Positions 1 through 7,750 of a stretch of 22,958 bases of DNA are shown piece by piece. The notes under the pieces are model-generated. The model made no database searches. It saw only the letters and a list, made by a program, of their open reading frames with translations, and had not been told where the DNA came from. The stretch lies in NCBI GenBank assembly GCA_047635695.1, contig JBLILN010000024.1, positions 1 through 22,958 on the forward strand, given 5' to 3'. The stretch's first letter is position 1, and every line of letters begins with the position of its first letter. Origin of the DNA: UBA2136 sp047635695 (lineage in GTDB: Bacteria; Pseudomonadota; Alphaproteobacteria; UBA2136). The position numbers and the translations under genes are program-made.

Positions 1-1
1 G

Positions 2-2077
2 TACTTTACTTTTGGTCGCTTAACCATTTCAACGCTTATTTTAATCATGCCTTTTGCTTATGACCATTTTGTGCCTGAAGTAGCGGGTGACATTCGCTGG
101 TATATGATGCACTTTGCAGGACTTGCACTGGTTTCTACCTTTTTCGTTTATTTATATAGCTTAAGCAAAAAAGGCGAAAAATTTAACTTCAATTTCAAAT
201 TCACAATAACATCATGGGCTGTTATTGTTGCCGTATTGTTTGCCTTACTCACATGCTCATGGGGTATGAGCCTACCAAATAACTGGTGGTTCCTTAAAAA
301 CTTCCTTGGTTACGCCCTTATATTTTCGTTTGCTCTGCACTTGCGCCATGAAGAATGGTACAAGAACCTTATGTGGTTGCTGGCAATTGGTGTATGCTTT
401 AATGCAGGCCTTGGTATTTTGCAGTACTTTGCCGTTACCGACGCACAAATACTTGCCTTCTTTAGCGTGATACAAGTACAAATAAAAGAATATGTACCGT
501 TTTTTGATAACTTTATGTTTATCAATTTCTTCCAACAATCAGCACCTCCCGCTGGCGCCTTTGCCAACAAAAACCTTGCGGCTTCTTATATGGTTATGTG
601 TTTACCACTAATGGCCTACCTTATTACTATATCAAACAGCCGTATAAAGCTTGCCCTCGCAAGTCTATCATTCACTCTGGCTGGTATATTTGTTGTCTAC
701 ACAAGATCACGTGGTAGCTGGATAAGCGCCTTGGCTGTTTTGATTTTTACAATACTATGGCTTGCATTAAATAAGGGCGATAGAAACGCATTGATCCAAC
801 AGTTTAATCTTAGAAAAACCATTGCTCTTTTAACATCTATCCTCATTATTCTCGTAGCTTCAAGCTTTAACAGCAAACTTAATAATGGTGCGCGTAGCTA
901 TCATTCCATGGGGTCTTCTGTTTCTAGCCACTTTTCAACAATTTCAAATATCAGCGAAAAAGAATTAAGTGTTCGCGCCGCTTACAACCTCAACGGTATC
1001 GACATTTTATTGGATAACCCTATGGGTGTTGGCCTTGGCGCTTTCCATACCATCTATCCAAAGTATTTTAAATCGTCAATTGTAACGCCAAAACAAGGCT
1101 ACAACCTTGGCGCGAGACCACGCCGCATGCATAACGACATGTTCCAAGCTTTTGTTGAACTTGGTGTTGTTGGCGGCATGGCTCACCTTCTTATATTCCT
1201 AAGCCCTTTATGGATGGCTTGGCGTATTTCGAGACAAGAGAAAACATCTGCTAATACTAAAATATTGAGCTTTTTTACTTTACTCGCCATTGCTGGTATT
1301 AGCGTAAATTCATTGGGCGACTTCCCACTACAAATGCCTTCGGCACCATCAGTTTTATGGCTGCTTGTAGGGATAATGACAGGACTTTATGTGTTAAACG
1401 TCAAAGGCGTTCACGTTGGCTGGAATTTTAAAACACATGTACCTAAAAAAATAACCCTCGCCCTGCTATTTATCGTTTCAATAATACCTTTATATTTCGT
1501 CACTTATGACAACTACATGCGCCGTGAAGGCACTTTGTACCTTAAACCTGCGCTTGGCCTTTCTCGCAGTGGTCAAAATAATGACACAACGCTGTACTTC
1601 ATTAATAAATCAAACAGCTTTTACACCCTAAACCCAAGAGTACGTGAAATTACTGGTGTTATTTACATGTCGCATAAAACAAATGGCAAAGACAGTAAAG
1701 CCAAACTTAGTTATGAACAGCGCCTTAAAGCACTGACAGACGCATTGCGCTATGACCCTTATGCACAAAATACGCTTATTAATATTGCTATGTTAAACAT
1801 ACGTGAAGCGCAAGAAGCACTGAACATGGGCGATAAAAAATATGCCACTCAATTGATAAAAAGTGCTCATGAATATTCTAAAAAAGCAGTTCCACTCGCG
1901 CACTACGCACCAAATGCACATACGGTTCATGGTATTACACTTTTATACCTTAACCAAACACAGGCGGCATATAACCACTTTAAGCAGGCCATTACAATTA
2001 ACCCTCAATTTGTACCTGCTCAACAATACATTCAAAAGCTACAGCCAATGGTGAAGTCTGGCGCAATCAAAGGTTAA
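2..2077 (+). CDS. O-antigen ligase/polymerase (Wzy/WaaL) family membrane protein with TPR-like C-terminus, 5' partial
   Basis: The protein is an inner-membrane glycan polymerase or ligase of the Wzy_C type. Such proteins join or transfer lipid-linked polysaccharide on the periplasmic face. Counting from the Met at position 47, about ten hydrophobic segments are visible. The family-like motif GAFANKNLAA lies near residues 170-179 and TRSRGSW near 219-225. The segment around 310-380 contains NPMGVGLGAFHTIYPKY and HNDMFQAFVELG, the usual periplasmic-loop and following-helix pattern. After the last membrane segment, residues 570-670 form hydrophilic helical repeats resembling TPRs. The frame stays open from Met47 to base 2, the upstream residues (TFGRLTISTLILI) look like a membrane helix, and no Shine-Dalgarno precedes Met47, so the true start probably lies outside the window. 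Whether the substrate is LPS O-antigen, exopolysaccharide or a glycoprotein glycan cannot be told. A strong hairpin follows the stop. Confidence 0.85.
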   Translation, partial: YFTFGRLTISTLILIMPFAYDHFVPEVAGDIRWYMMHFAGLALVSTFFVYLYSLSKKGEKFNFNFKFTITSWAVIVAVLFALLTCSWGMSLPNNWWFLKNFLGYALIFSFALHLRHEEWYKNLMWLLAIGVCFNAGLGILQYFAVTDAQILAFFSVIQVQIKEYVPFFDNFMFINFFQQSAPPAGAFANKNLAASYMVMCLPLMAYLITISNSRIKLALASLSFTLAGIFVVYTRSRGSWISALAVLIFTILWLALNKGDRNALIQQFNLRKTIALLTSILIILVASSFNSKLNNGARSYHSMGSSVSSHFSTISNISEKELSVRAAYNLNGIDILLDNPMGVGLGAFHTIYPKYFKSSIVTPKQGYNLGARPRRMHNDMFQAFVELGVVGGMAHLLIFLSPLWMAWRISRQEKTSANTKILSFFTLLAIAGISVNSLGDFPLQMPSAPSVLWLLVGIMTGLYVLNVKGVHVGWNFKTHVPKKITLALLFIVSIIPLYFVTYDNYMRREGTLYLKPALGLSRSGQNNDTTLYFINKSNSFYTLNPRVREITGVIYMSHKTNGKDSKAKLSYEQRLKALTDALRYDPYAQNTLINIAMLNIREAQEALNMGDKKYATQLIKSAHEYSKKAVPLAHYAPNAHTVHGITLLYLNQTQAAYNHFKQAITINPQFVPAQQYIQKLQPMVKSGAIKG

Positions 2078-2115
2078 CACCTTTAAATTGTTAACATTAT
2101 AATGCCTGATTTATG

Positions 2116-2147
2116 TTTAAAGCCCTCGTAAAAACGAGGGCTTTAAA
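2116..2147. terminator. Bidirectional rho-independent terminator
   Basis: This is a perfect 13-bp stem (TTTAAAGCCCTCG paired with CGAGGGCTTTAAA) with a 6-base loop TAAAAA. It has A and T tracts on both sides. It lies between two convergent genes, the membrane polymerase/ligase on the plus strand and the RNase E/G-like gene on the minus strand, and can serve both. Confidence 0.9.
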
Positions 2148-2166
2148 CTTTTATACGACTAAATAA

Positions 2167-3318
2167 TTAAAGAATGTCGTTTGAAGAAATAGCGTAACGG
2201 TCACTGCTAAATTCACCCTTAGAAATAATTTCAACAGGGCGGCCTAAATAAGCAATAGCAGCTGAAGCCGTAAGCTTAGCTTTTAAAATATCAACCACAT
2301 CTACAGAAGCTTCGACTCTAAAAATTTTAGACCCTGGTTTCGCACGCCAAAGTTTCAAGAGTATATCACTGGCAATAACGTCTGGCTTTTGTAATGTTTT
2401 AAGCAGCGTTGTCCCTGTTTTTTCACGGTTAAATTCTAATAGACCAAAGCGTGACATTTTAAGAACTTCCACCTTACGGTGGTCTCGCGCCGCAAATAGA
2501 TCACGCAAATGCGCCGCCACTTGTGTGCGCCTTGAACCATCACGCAGAGAAATAAAATCAACAATAACACTACCGCCAATATTTAAAATACCACAAAGCC
2601 TCACAATTTCTTCACTTGCAAGCATATTCACTTGAAATGCTAAATCTTCCTTTGACCCCATGGTCATAGAACCAGAGTCAACGTCGATCGTGGTCAAAGC
2701 CTTCGTGGGTTCAATGGTGATACAACCACCACCTAATAATGGAAACTCTTCCCCTGAAAGCAGAGACAATTCATCATCTAACTTATCAAGTAGGTCAACA
2801 TCCTCATGTTGATCAAGCTGAAAGACCTTTGTTTCGGGAATAAATTTTAATGCCTCCACTCTAAAGCGTGCATCATTTATCCACACGCGTACAGGCGACG
2901 CACCTGCATTCATTAAGGCACGTGATAATGCAACAGGAGGTCCTTCTAAAACCATGGGTAAACTAAGCGTGCCTTCAGGCATATTGTGTAAAACATTAGC
3001 ATTGAGTGTTGCCCCCTTGCCTTCCACACGTTCACGCACAACACGGACAACAATAGCCTGCCCTTCACATACATGACCCATGTCTTTAGGGATTTTGTTG
3101 AGTGGTAAAAAACCATCGTCAATATCACCGATATCAACAAAGGCGGCATTCAATCCTTGTGTAATGGTACGGATACGGCCAACAATAACCGCCCCCTCTT
3201 TGTAAAGATTATTTTCAAAATCTTGGTGTAAACTTAAAAGCTTTTTGTGCTCGTTAAACAATGAAACACGTTTATGCCACGGGCAGGATTCGTAAACGAT
3301 ATCATAGGTCAAGTCCAC
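2167..3318 (-). CDS. Short ribonuclease E/G family protein lacking the Zn-link
   Basis: The protein belongs to the RNase E/G family, which cleaves single-stranded RNA in rRNA maturation and mRNA decay. An S1-like RNA-binding segment covers residues 40-110 (VIVGRIRTITQGLNAAFVDIG). The catalytic core follows. TTIDVDSG around D212 and GGSVIVDFISLRDG around D254 correspond to the two metal-binding aspartates of RNase E. FGLLEFNREK at 291-300 replaces the usual GLxEMTRKR stretch. At 383 residues it is much shorter than RNase G (about 490). It lacks the CPxC zinc-link motif and the small C-terminal domain that follow in RNase E and G, so tetramer formation through zinc is unlikely. Its start overlaps the end of maf by 17 bases, which implies translational coupling. 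It may be a specialised paralog rather than the main RNase E. Confidence 0.85.
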   Translation of the reverse strand: MDLTYDIVYESCPWHKRVSLFNEHKKLLSLHQDFENNLYKEGAVIVGRIRTITQGLNAAFVDIGDIDDGFLPLNKIPKDMGHVCEGQAIVVRVVRERVEGKGATLNANVLHNMPEGTLSLPMVLEGPPVALSRALMNAGASPVRVWINDARFRVEALKFIPETKVFQLDQHEDVDLLDKLDDELSLLSGEEFPLLGGGCITIEPTKALTTIDVDSGSMTMGSKEDLAFQVNMLASEEIVRLCGILNIGGSVIVDFISLRDGSRRTQVAAHLRDLFAARDHRKVEVLKMSRFGLLEFNREKTGTTLLKTLQKPDVIASDILLKLWRAKPGSKIFRVEASVDVVDILKAKLTASAAIAYLGRPVEIISKGEFSSDRYAISSNDIL

Positions 3319-3877
3319 ACCTCCTTAGCAAGTTTAAAGCCTCGGGCAAAGGCAAACCAACAACACCAGTATAAGAGCCATTGACACTTTTTATCATGAC
3401 CCCACCAGCCGTAGTTTGAATACCATAAGCACCGGCTTTGCCTTGCCAGTTATCTTCATGGCTTACATGAGCTTCAATTTCAATTTTCGATAACGGTTTA
3501 AATTTAACAATTGTTTTGGTGAAGGTTTCATAGATATCGCCCGTCGCAGATATTACACAAACAGCTGTCAATACGCTATGTCGACGCCCCGACATTTGCT
3601 TTATCATACGCTGAGCTTCTACAGCATTACTTGGTTTACCTAAAATATAACGCCCCACAGCAACGGTTGTATCGGCAGCCAAAACAACTTTTCCTTTTTG
3701 GCGTGCAGCCACCACAAGCGCTTTTTCACGAGCGACACGACAAACGTAATCCACAGGTTTTTCACCCTTTAAAACAGATTCGTCTGTTTCAGGCTTATCA
3801 ATCGTAAACGCTAAGTTTAAATCGTGAAACATTTGCTGTCTTCTAGGTGAAGATGAAGCAAGAACCAAAGCCGTCAT
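3302..3877 (-). CDS. maf: Maf-family nucleoside triphosphate pyrophosphatase
   Basis: Maf-like proteins hydrolyse selected nucleoside triphosphates (dTTP, UTP or modified nucleotides) to the monophosphate and pyrophosphate, and so act as house-cleaning enzymes in the cytoplasm. The N-terminus LVLASSSPRRQQ (residues 4-15) is the family signature. AADTTV places the catalytic aspartate at D69, ILGKP gives K81, and MSGRRHSVLTAV matches the conserved central block. The length of 191 residues is normal. The gene starts one base after the dcd stop and overlaps the downstream RNase E/G-like gene, so the three genes look like one transcript. Nothing in the sequence alone settles the YhdE-type versus YceF-type substrate question. 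Confidence 0.93.
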   Translation of the reverse strand: MTALVLASSSPRRQQMFHDLNLAFTIDKPETDESVLKGEKPVDYVCRVAREKALVVAARQKGKVVLAADTTVAVGRYILGKPSNAVEAQRMIKQMSGRRHSVLTAVCVISATGDIYETFTKTIVKFKPLSKIEIEAHVSHEDNWQGKAGAYGIQTTAGGVMIKSVNGSYTGVVGLPLPEALNLLRRCGLDL

Positions 3878-3878
3878 A

Positions 3879-5024
3879 TTATTTATCCATTTTAAATTGT
3901 TTAGCCAGTTTCAGCGATTGGCCAGCATAGTTAGAACCAATATTTTGGCTGTATATTTTTTCAGGGACAGCGCTTAATTTTTCATAAACCATACGGCAAA
4001 TACGTTGCCCATGTTCAAGCACAAACGGCACGTCATGTGAGCGAATTTCAAGTACACCAGTCGTTCCAAAACCACCTACGCCTTCAACATCGCAACCAAA
4101 ACCAGGGTCAAAGAAACCTGCATAATGGACACGCAGCTCACCAGCTGTTGTTTCATAAGCCATCATTTCAGAGCTATAATTACCAGGAACACGGATACAC
4201 TCACGTGAAGCAAGAATATAAAAATCTTCAGGGTTTAATATAAGTTTACCTGATGTCGGTTTATAAATAGGCTCCCAAAACTCTTCAATTTCATAATAGT
4301 CAATTTTTTGTAAGTCAACAAGAGGTGCATTTTTGCGTGCACGATAGCCTACAATATCATTGTCATTTTTACCCTTTAAATCAACACTTAGCCACACCCC
4401 TTCGCAAAAAATAGGGCGCTCTGCTTTTTTATCGTCATTATAAACAAGAGGTGTTTTTTTATCGAGTTCCGCAAGGCCTGCATCATTTAAAACAGTATGC
4501 CCTTTGCGCAAACGCAACTGGTTTAATTTGTCACCTTTATGAACAATAACACTAAATGTCAGCGGCGTAACTTCAACATATAAACGCCCTGTGTAACCTT
4601 CAGACACCTGATCAAAACTTGAACCATTATCACAAATAAGACGTGTTAAAATATCAAGGCGTCCCGTCGTACTTTTAGGGCTTGCAATACCTTCAATATC
4701 ACTTGGTAAGTCAACCGATTCAAGCAGTGGAATAATATAAACAGCGCCACGTTCAAGAACACCACTTTTTGAAATATCAATCTGATGCATTCTAAGTTCT
4801 TCCATACGACTTAAAACAGTATTACCGTTCCCCGGTAAAAAACCAGCACGTACGCGATAAGCAACAGAACCTAGACGCAGGTCCATACTTGCAGGTTGAA
4901 TTTGGCCATCTTCGACCAGCTCATCTGCCTTGATAAGGCCGCATGAAATCATACGTTCAAAGTCTTGTGATGGCAAAACACCTTCACCAAATTCTTGCTC
5001 ACTTACTGCTAAAACAGACGTCAT
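3879..5024 (-). CDS. dcd: Double-domain 2'-deoxycytidine 5'-triphosphate deaminase
   Basis: The enzyme deaminates dCTP to dUTP, feeding thymidylate synthesis. Two dUTPase-like folds can be followed. The first carries IQPASMDLRLG (residues 42-52) and SPKSTTGRLDI (115-125, the counterpart of the Dcd RSSxARxG loop). The second carries YETTAGELRVHYAGFFDPGFG, split here as ETTAGEL (291-297) and AGFFDPGFG (302-310), plus FVLEHGQRICRM. The roughly 380-residue length fits the long fused form found in alphaproteobacteria rather than the about 190-residue E. coli enzyme. I chose the ATG at 5024 because AAAGGTAG lies just upstream at normal spacing. An in-frame ATG at 5066 would add 14 residues but has no ribosome-binding site. 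The maf gene follows after one base, making a nucleotide-metabolism pair. Confidence 0.9.
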   Translation of the reverse strand: MTSVLAVSEQEFGEGVLPSQDFERMISCGLIKADELVEDGQIQPASMDLRLGSVAYRVRAGFLPGNGNTVLSRMEELRMHQIDISKSGVLERGAVYIIPLLESVDLPSDIEGIASPKSTTGRLDILTRLICDNGSSFDQVSEGYTGRLYVEVTPLTFSVIVHKGDKLNQLRLRKGHTVLNDAGLAELDKKTPLVYNDDKKAERPIFCEGVWLSVDLKGKNDNDIVGYRARKNAPLVDLQKIDYYEIEEFWEPIYKPTSGKLILNPEDFYILASRECIRVPGNYSSEMMAYETTAGELRVHYAGFFDPGFGCDVEGVGGFGTTGVLEIRSHDVPFVLEHGQRICRMVYEKLSAVPEKIYSQNIGSNYAGQSLKLAKQFKMDK

Positions 5025-5191
5025 TAGAAAACTACCTTTATTGAATTTCTCATCTATTGACATCATGACAATTTCTGTGAAAAAAGCAATGTTTTTCAGC
5101 TATAAAATATGAGAAATACAACAGATTCAAACTTCATACAAAAACAACACTTCGTTTTGTTTAAAAGAACATAAAACTTATAAAAAAAATA

Positions 5192-6091
5192 TTAAGCTTC
5201 ATCCTGCGCACGTTTATGCATAGGGGCATTTGCAGTAAAACGCGCTAAGTATTGCATAATTTTAGCCTTGTTAAATGGCTTTTTAACAATACCCTTTACA
5301 CCTGAGGTAATGGCACGTTGAACGTCTTTTTCATCCGTTTTAGCTGTGACCATAATTACAAAGGCAGACGCGTCAAATTCATAAATATATTTTACAACTT
5401 CCCAGCCATCAATAATAGGGAGCATGGTGTCCATAATCACAATATCAGGTGCTTCATCAAAATAACGCTCTAAAGCCTCTTCGCCATTGTGAGCACGGAG
5501 AACTTTATACCCCTTACAAATTGAATCTATCAATTCGAGCGTACCATTATCAGCATCTACAGCGAGTACCGTAATACCTGGGCGCATGGCACGGCGCTGA
5601 AGTTCAACTTTTTTATCACTAAAATCCATATGGATCAGCTTAATTTCATCTTCCTTCATGTCACGTTGAATAGATTGAGGTTCTTCTACTTCACCCTCAA
5701 CTTCACGCGCAATTTCTTTTTCACGGAAAGAAAAGAAGTCTCTGAATTCCTCCCACGCAATACTTAAATCATAGGAAATTGTTTCATATGGCTCTTCTTC
5801 TGGAATATTTTGACACTCACGGCTAAAGCTTTGAACCATAGCACGTGCCTTTTCCAAAGGTTCAAGCCTCGTACCTTTGGATATAATAAAAATATCTCGC
5901 ACACCCCACCTAAACAAGTAACTATCGTAGTCACCAAGCATGGTACGTAATTTCGCAGTAAGCTCTTCCAACTGATATTTAGGCGCATCAGGCCAAAGGC
6001 AATGAATGGCACGCCATGCCATAGGATGAATTTCAACCTCTTCAATACGTTCTCTAATTTCTTCTTCAGCATTTTCAATAACCAACTGCAT
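5192..6091 (-). CDS. Response regulator with C-terminal receiver domain
   Basis: Residues 172-288 form a CheY-like receiver domain. It has an acidic pair (D179, D181), phospho-acceptor D221 in VIMDTMLPIIDGWE, the conserved threonine T249 in IMVTAKTDEKD, and K271 in VKKPFNK. The first 130 residues (HPMAWRAIHCLWPDAP, then YDSYLFRWGVRDIFII) do not match a domain I recognise. An acidic linker (about 95-165) joins the two parts. No DNA-binding, GGDEF or HD output domain is present, so signalling probably runs by protein-protein contact or through the N-terminal part. No histidine kinase is adjacent, making this an orphan regulator. The start has no clear Shine-Dalgarno, so a slightly later start is possible. 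A good sigma-70-like promoter lies about 50 bases upstream. Confidence 0.85.
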   Translation of the reverse strand: MQLVIENAEEEIRERIEEVEIHPMAWRAIHCLWPDAPKYQLEELTAKLRTMLGDYDSYLFRWGVRDIFIISKGTRLEPLEKARAMVQSFSRECQNIPEEEPYETISYDLSIAWEEFRDFFSFREKEIAREVEGEVEEPQSIQRDMKEDEIKLIHMDFSDKKVELQRRAMRPGITVLAVDADNGTLELIDSICKGYKVLRAHNGEEALERYFDEAPDIVIMDTMLPIIDGWEVVKYIYEFDASAFVIMVTAKTDEKDVQRAITSGVKGIVKKPFNKAKIMQYLARFTANAPMHKRAQDEA

Positions 6092-6135
6092 GAGTGAGCG
6101 ACATTCTATTTTATTTTGTCTTAATTTAAACCTAT

Positions 6136-6163
6136 TTTATACCATAAACACTTTCATTTTCAA
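6136..6163 (-). promoter_or_regulatory. Sigma-70-like promoter for the response regulator
   Basis: On the minus strand, TTGAAA (6158-6163) and TATAAA (6136-6141) are separated by 16 bases, each matching the consensus at five of six positions. The site lies about 45 bases upstream of the regulator start. It is predicted from sequence only. Confidence 0.5.
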
Positions 6164-6185
6164 TACGTATTCTTTATCCAAAAGG

Positions 6186-6204
6186 CATAAAAAACTTTTT
6201 TATG
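6186..6204. repeat. A/T-rich perfect palindrome (9-bp arms)
   Basis: CATAAAAAA and TTTTTTATG flank a single central C, giving a perfect 19-base palindrome. It lies in the divergent region between the response regulator (-) and the small membrane-protein ORF (+). It could be an operator or simply A-tract DNA. It is not placed like a terminator for either gene. Confidence 0.4.
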
Positions 6205-6240
6205 TTTACAAAACAACAATAAAACAACAGAATCCATTCC

Positions 6241-6570
6241 ATGAAAAATAAAAACACGAAACAACTCCGTAAAAAAAACATGACAAAACCGGGTCTCGTT
6301 GTTGTTGGCAGCACTTTTTTAGCCATCACTTTAACCGTCTTACTTTTAGAGAAAAATGTACCAGAAGGGTTATCATGTATGAGCGTTAGATCTAACATCA
6401 ACAACTTGATAGAAGAAGCAGATCTGTACAAAGGCAAAGGCATTACGAACACGAAGAAGAATGTAATTTTAGATAAATTAGACAGCTCACTTGTCGATAA
6501 TAAGCGACTTGCATGCAAGTTCAATGAGAATGCAATTCTTAGAAAATTCAGTCATTTTAGCAGAGACTAG
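6241..6570 (+). CDS. Hypothetical small single-pass membrane protein
   Basis: I do not recognise this 109-residue protein. A basic N-terminus (KNKNTKQLRKKNMTK) precedes one strong hydrophobic segment at about residues 18-38 (PGLVVVGSTFLAITLTVLLL). A hydrophilic, probably helical tail with two cysteines follows. The basic start suggests an N-in, C-out topology or an uncleaved signal anchor. It starts divergently from the response regulator. Its stop shares the four-base palindrome CTAG with the stop of the convergent OmpA-like gene. No Shine-Dalgarno precedes either the first Met or Met14 (position 6280), which lowers confidence. The protein-like composition and single clean membrane segment favour a real gene. 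Confidence 0.5.
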   Translation: MKNKNTKQLRKKNMTKPGLVVVGSTFLAITLTVLLLEKNVPEGLSCMSVRSNINNLIEEADLYKGKGITNTKKNVILDKLDSSLVDNKRLACKFNENAILRKFSHFSRD

Positions 6571-7535
6571 ATCCCTATAGAAATTGACTGCCTTCCTGTG
6601 GATTTTAAGTGGATATAGTTTACTTTAAGCTTTGCAAGGTCAACGCCGTGCGCCTTTAAAAATATCTCCAAACGTTTCATGCGTACAGTTAAGACATCAC
6701 CCCAAGTTTCAAAGGGACTACCTGCCGTTTGCGTTATAATTTTAAGGTCTTTTGTCGCAGATAATTTAATTGATTTTGCCCATTTTTCTAGATCATCTGT
6801 TTGTTCTTTGACAAAGTCTGTACCGTTATCAAAATATTTCAATGTTATTGTCTGTATTGGCACAACAGGTTTTTTAACTTGATTTGTCGCCGTATTTTTG
6901 TCTACTTTTTTAGCAACGACCTTAACAGATTCAGCACCTGCATCAGCCTTGACTTCTTCTATTGGGATAATCGGCGCTACAGGCATCGCACTTGCAGAGA
7001 TATCTTCACCGTCCTTGATTAACCCTACTTTAGCCATGAAGTTAGCGTAGGAATCTTTTCTATCAACAACAACAAGGTCGTTTTCAGAATTTGCACTCGC
7101 GAGGCGTTTAAGTTTTTTCTCACGCGGCAGTTCAAAAGAAATATCAAAACTCTTTGTTATTTTATTAAGGGGGTCATCTGACACCTCCTCACCCGTTGGC
7201 GGAAGGTAAGCAATAACCTTAAGTGTATCATAACGATTAGAACCTGAAAGAAGATCAGCCTCTTCACCCTGTAGATCTATCTTTCGTGGGAGATCTGCAA
7301 GAATTTTTTCGACAATATTCGAATAATACGCCGTCTCTTTACTGCCAAGTGTTGAGTTTAACTGAAAGTTGACTGTTAAATTTGGCATCAATATGTTTTT
7401 TACATTTTGAGCTGGCATAACAGATGAAGTATCCATCTTTTTGTCACCCTCACGTGCAAAGGCAAGCAATGGCACACAACAAGCGAGCGCCAAAGGCACA
7501 ATAGAAAATTTTTTAATTGGTACATAAATATTCAT
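6567..7535 (-). CDS. Secreted protein with OmpA-like C-terminal domain
   Basis: A signal peptide covers residues 1-27, with the hydrophobic core SIVPLALACCVPLL and likely cleavage after AFA. A cysteine pair sits inside it, but the preceding residues (ALA) are a poor lipobox, so a periplasmic or outer-membrane-associated form is more likely than a lipoprotein. The middle (about 30-225) is low in recognisable motifs and has a valine/lysine-rich linker (VVAKKVDKNTATNQVKKP). Residues 228-322 resemble an OmpA/MotB peptidoglycan-binding fold: ITLKYFDNGTDF, then LEKWAKSI, LKIITQTAG, RMKRLEIFLKAHGVD and the final LKSTGRQSISIGI. The match is divergent. The promoter region is shared with the divergent fimbrial operon, so a cell-envelope role linked to the fimbria is possible but unproven. 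GGAA lies a few bases before the chosen ATG. Confidence 0.7.
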   Translation of the reverse strand: MNIYVPIKKFSIVPLALACCVPLLAFAREGDKKMDTSSVMPAQNVKNILMPNLTVNFQLNSTLGSKETAYYSNIVEKILADLPRKIDLQGEEADLLSGSNRYDTLKVIAYLPPTGEEVSDDPLNKITKSFDISFELPREKKLKRLASANSENDLVVVDRKDSYANFMAKVGLIKDGEDISASAMPVAPIIPIEEVKADAGAESVKVVAKKVDKNTATNQVKKPVVPIQTITLKYFDNGTDFVKEQTDDLEKWAKSIKLSATKDLKIITQTAGSPFETWGDVLTVRMKRLEIFLKAHGVDLAKLKVNYIHLKSTGRQSISIGI

Positions 7536-7750
7536 ATTTCCATTTTGTTAATAATTAAAAACTTACGACAAGAGAAAACGCTATCAACACCGCAATAAGG
7601 TTGTTTTTAACTATATGGCACGATGCAAAAAAGTCATGACCTTGAAAAGCGTATAAAATACGACACACACCTATGTCCTAGTTTGGCCTACAGAAGTATA
7701 TTATTTGCAGTAAATAAGGCGGTAACACGACAAACAGGTTATAATTTATT
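7536..7750. promoter_or_regulatory. Divergent promoter region, OmpA-like gene / fimbrial operon
   Basis: These 215 bases separate two divergent envelope genes and should hold both promoters. A perfect TATAAT at 7740-7745 ends only five bases before the chaperone ATG at 7751, with no convincing -35 at 16-18 bases. If it is used, the chaperone mRNA would be leaderless. No other confident promoter or repeat was found here. Confidence 0.4.

Noticed and set aside
6174..6524. 116-codon minus-strand frame opposite the small membrane-protein ORF
   Set aside because: The translation is a run of Phe/Leu/Ser typical of the reverse of AT-rich coding DNA, and it overlaps the response-regulator promoter region. 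The plus-strand reading is more protein-like.
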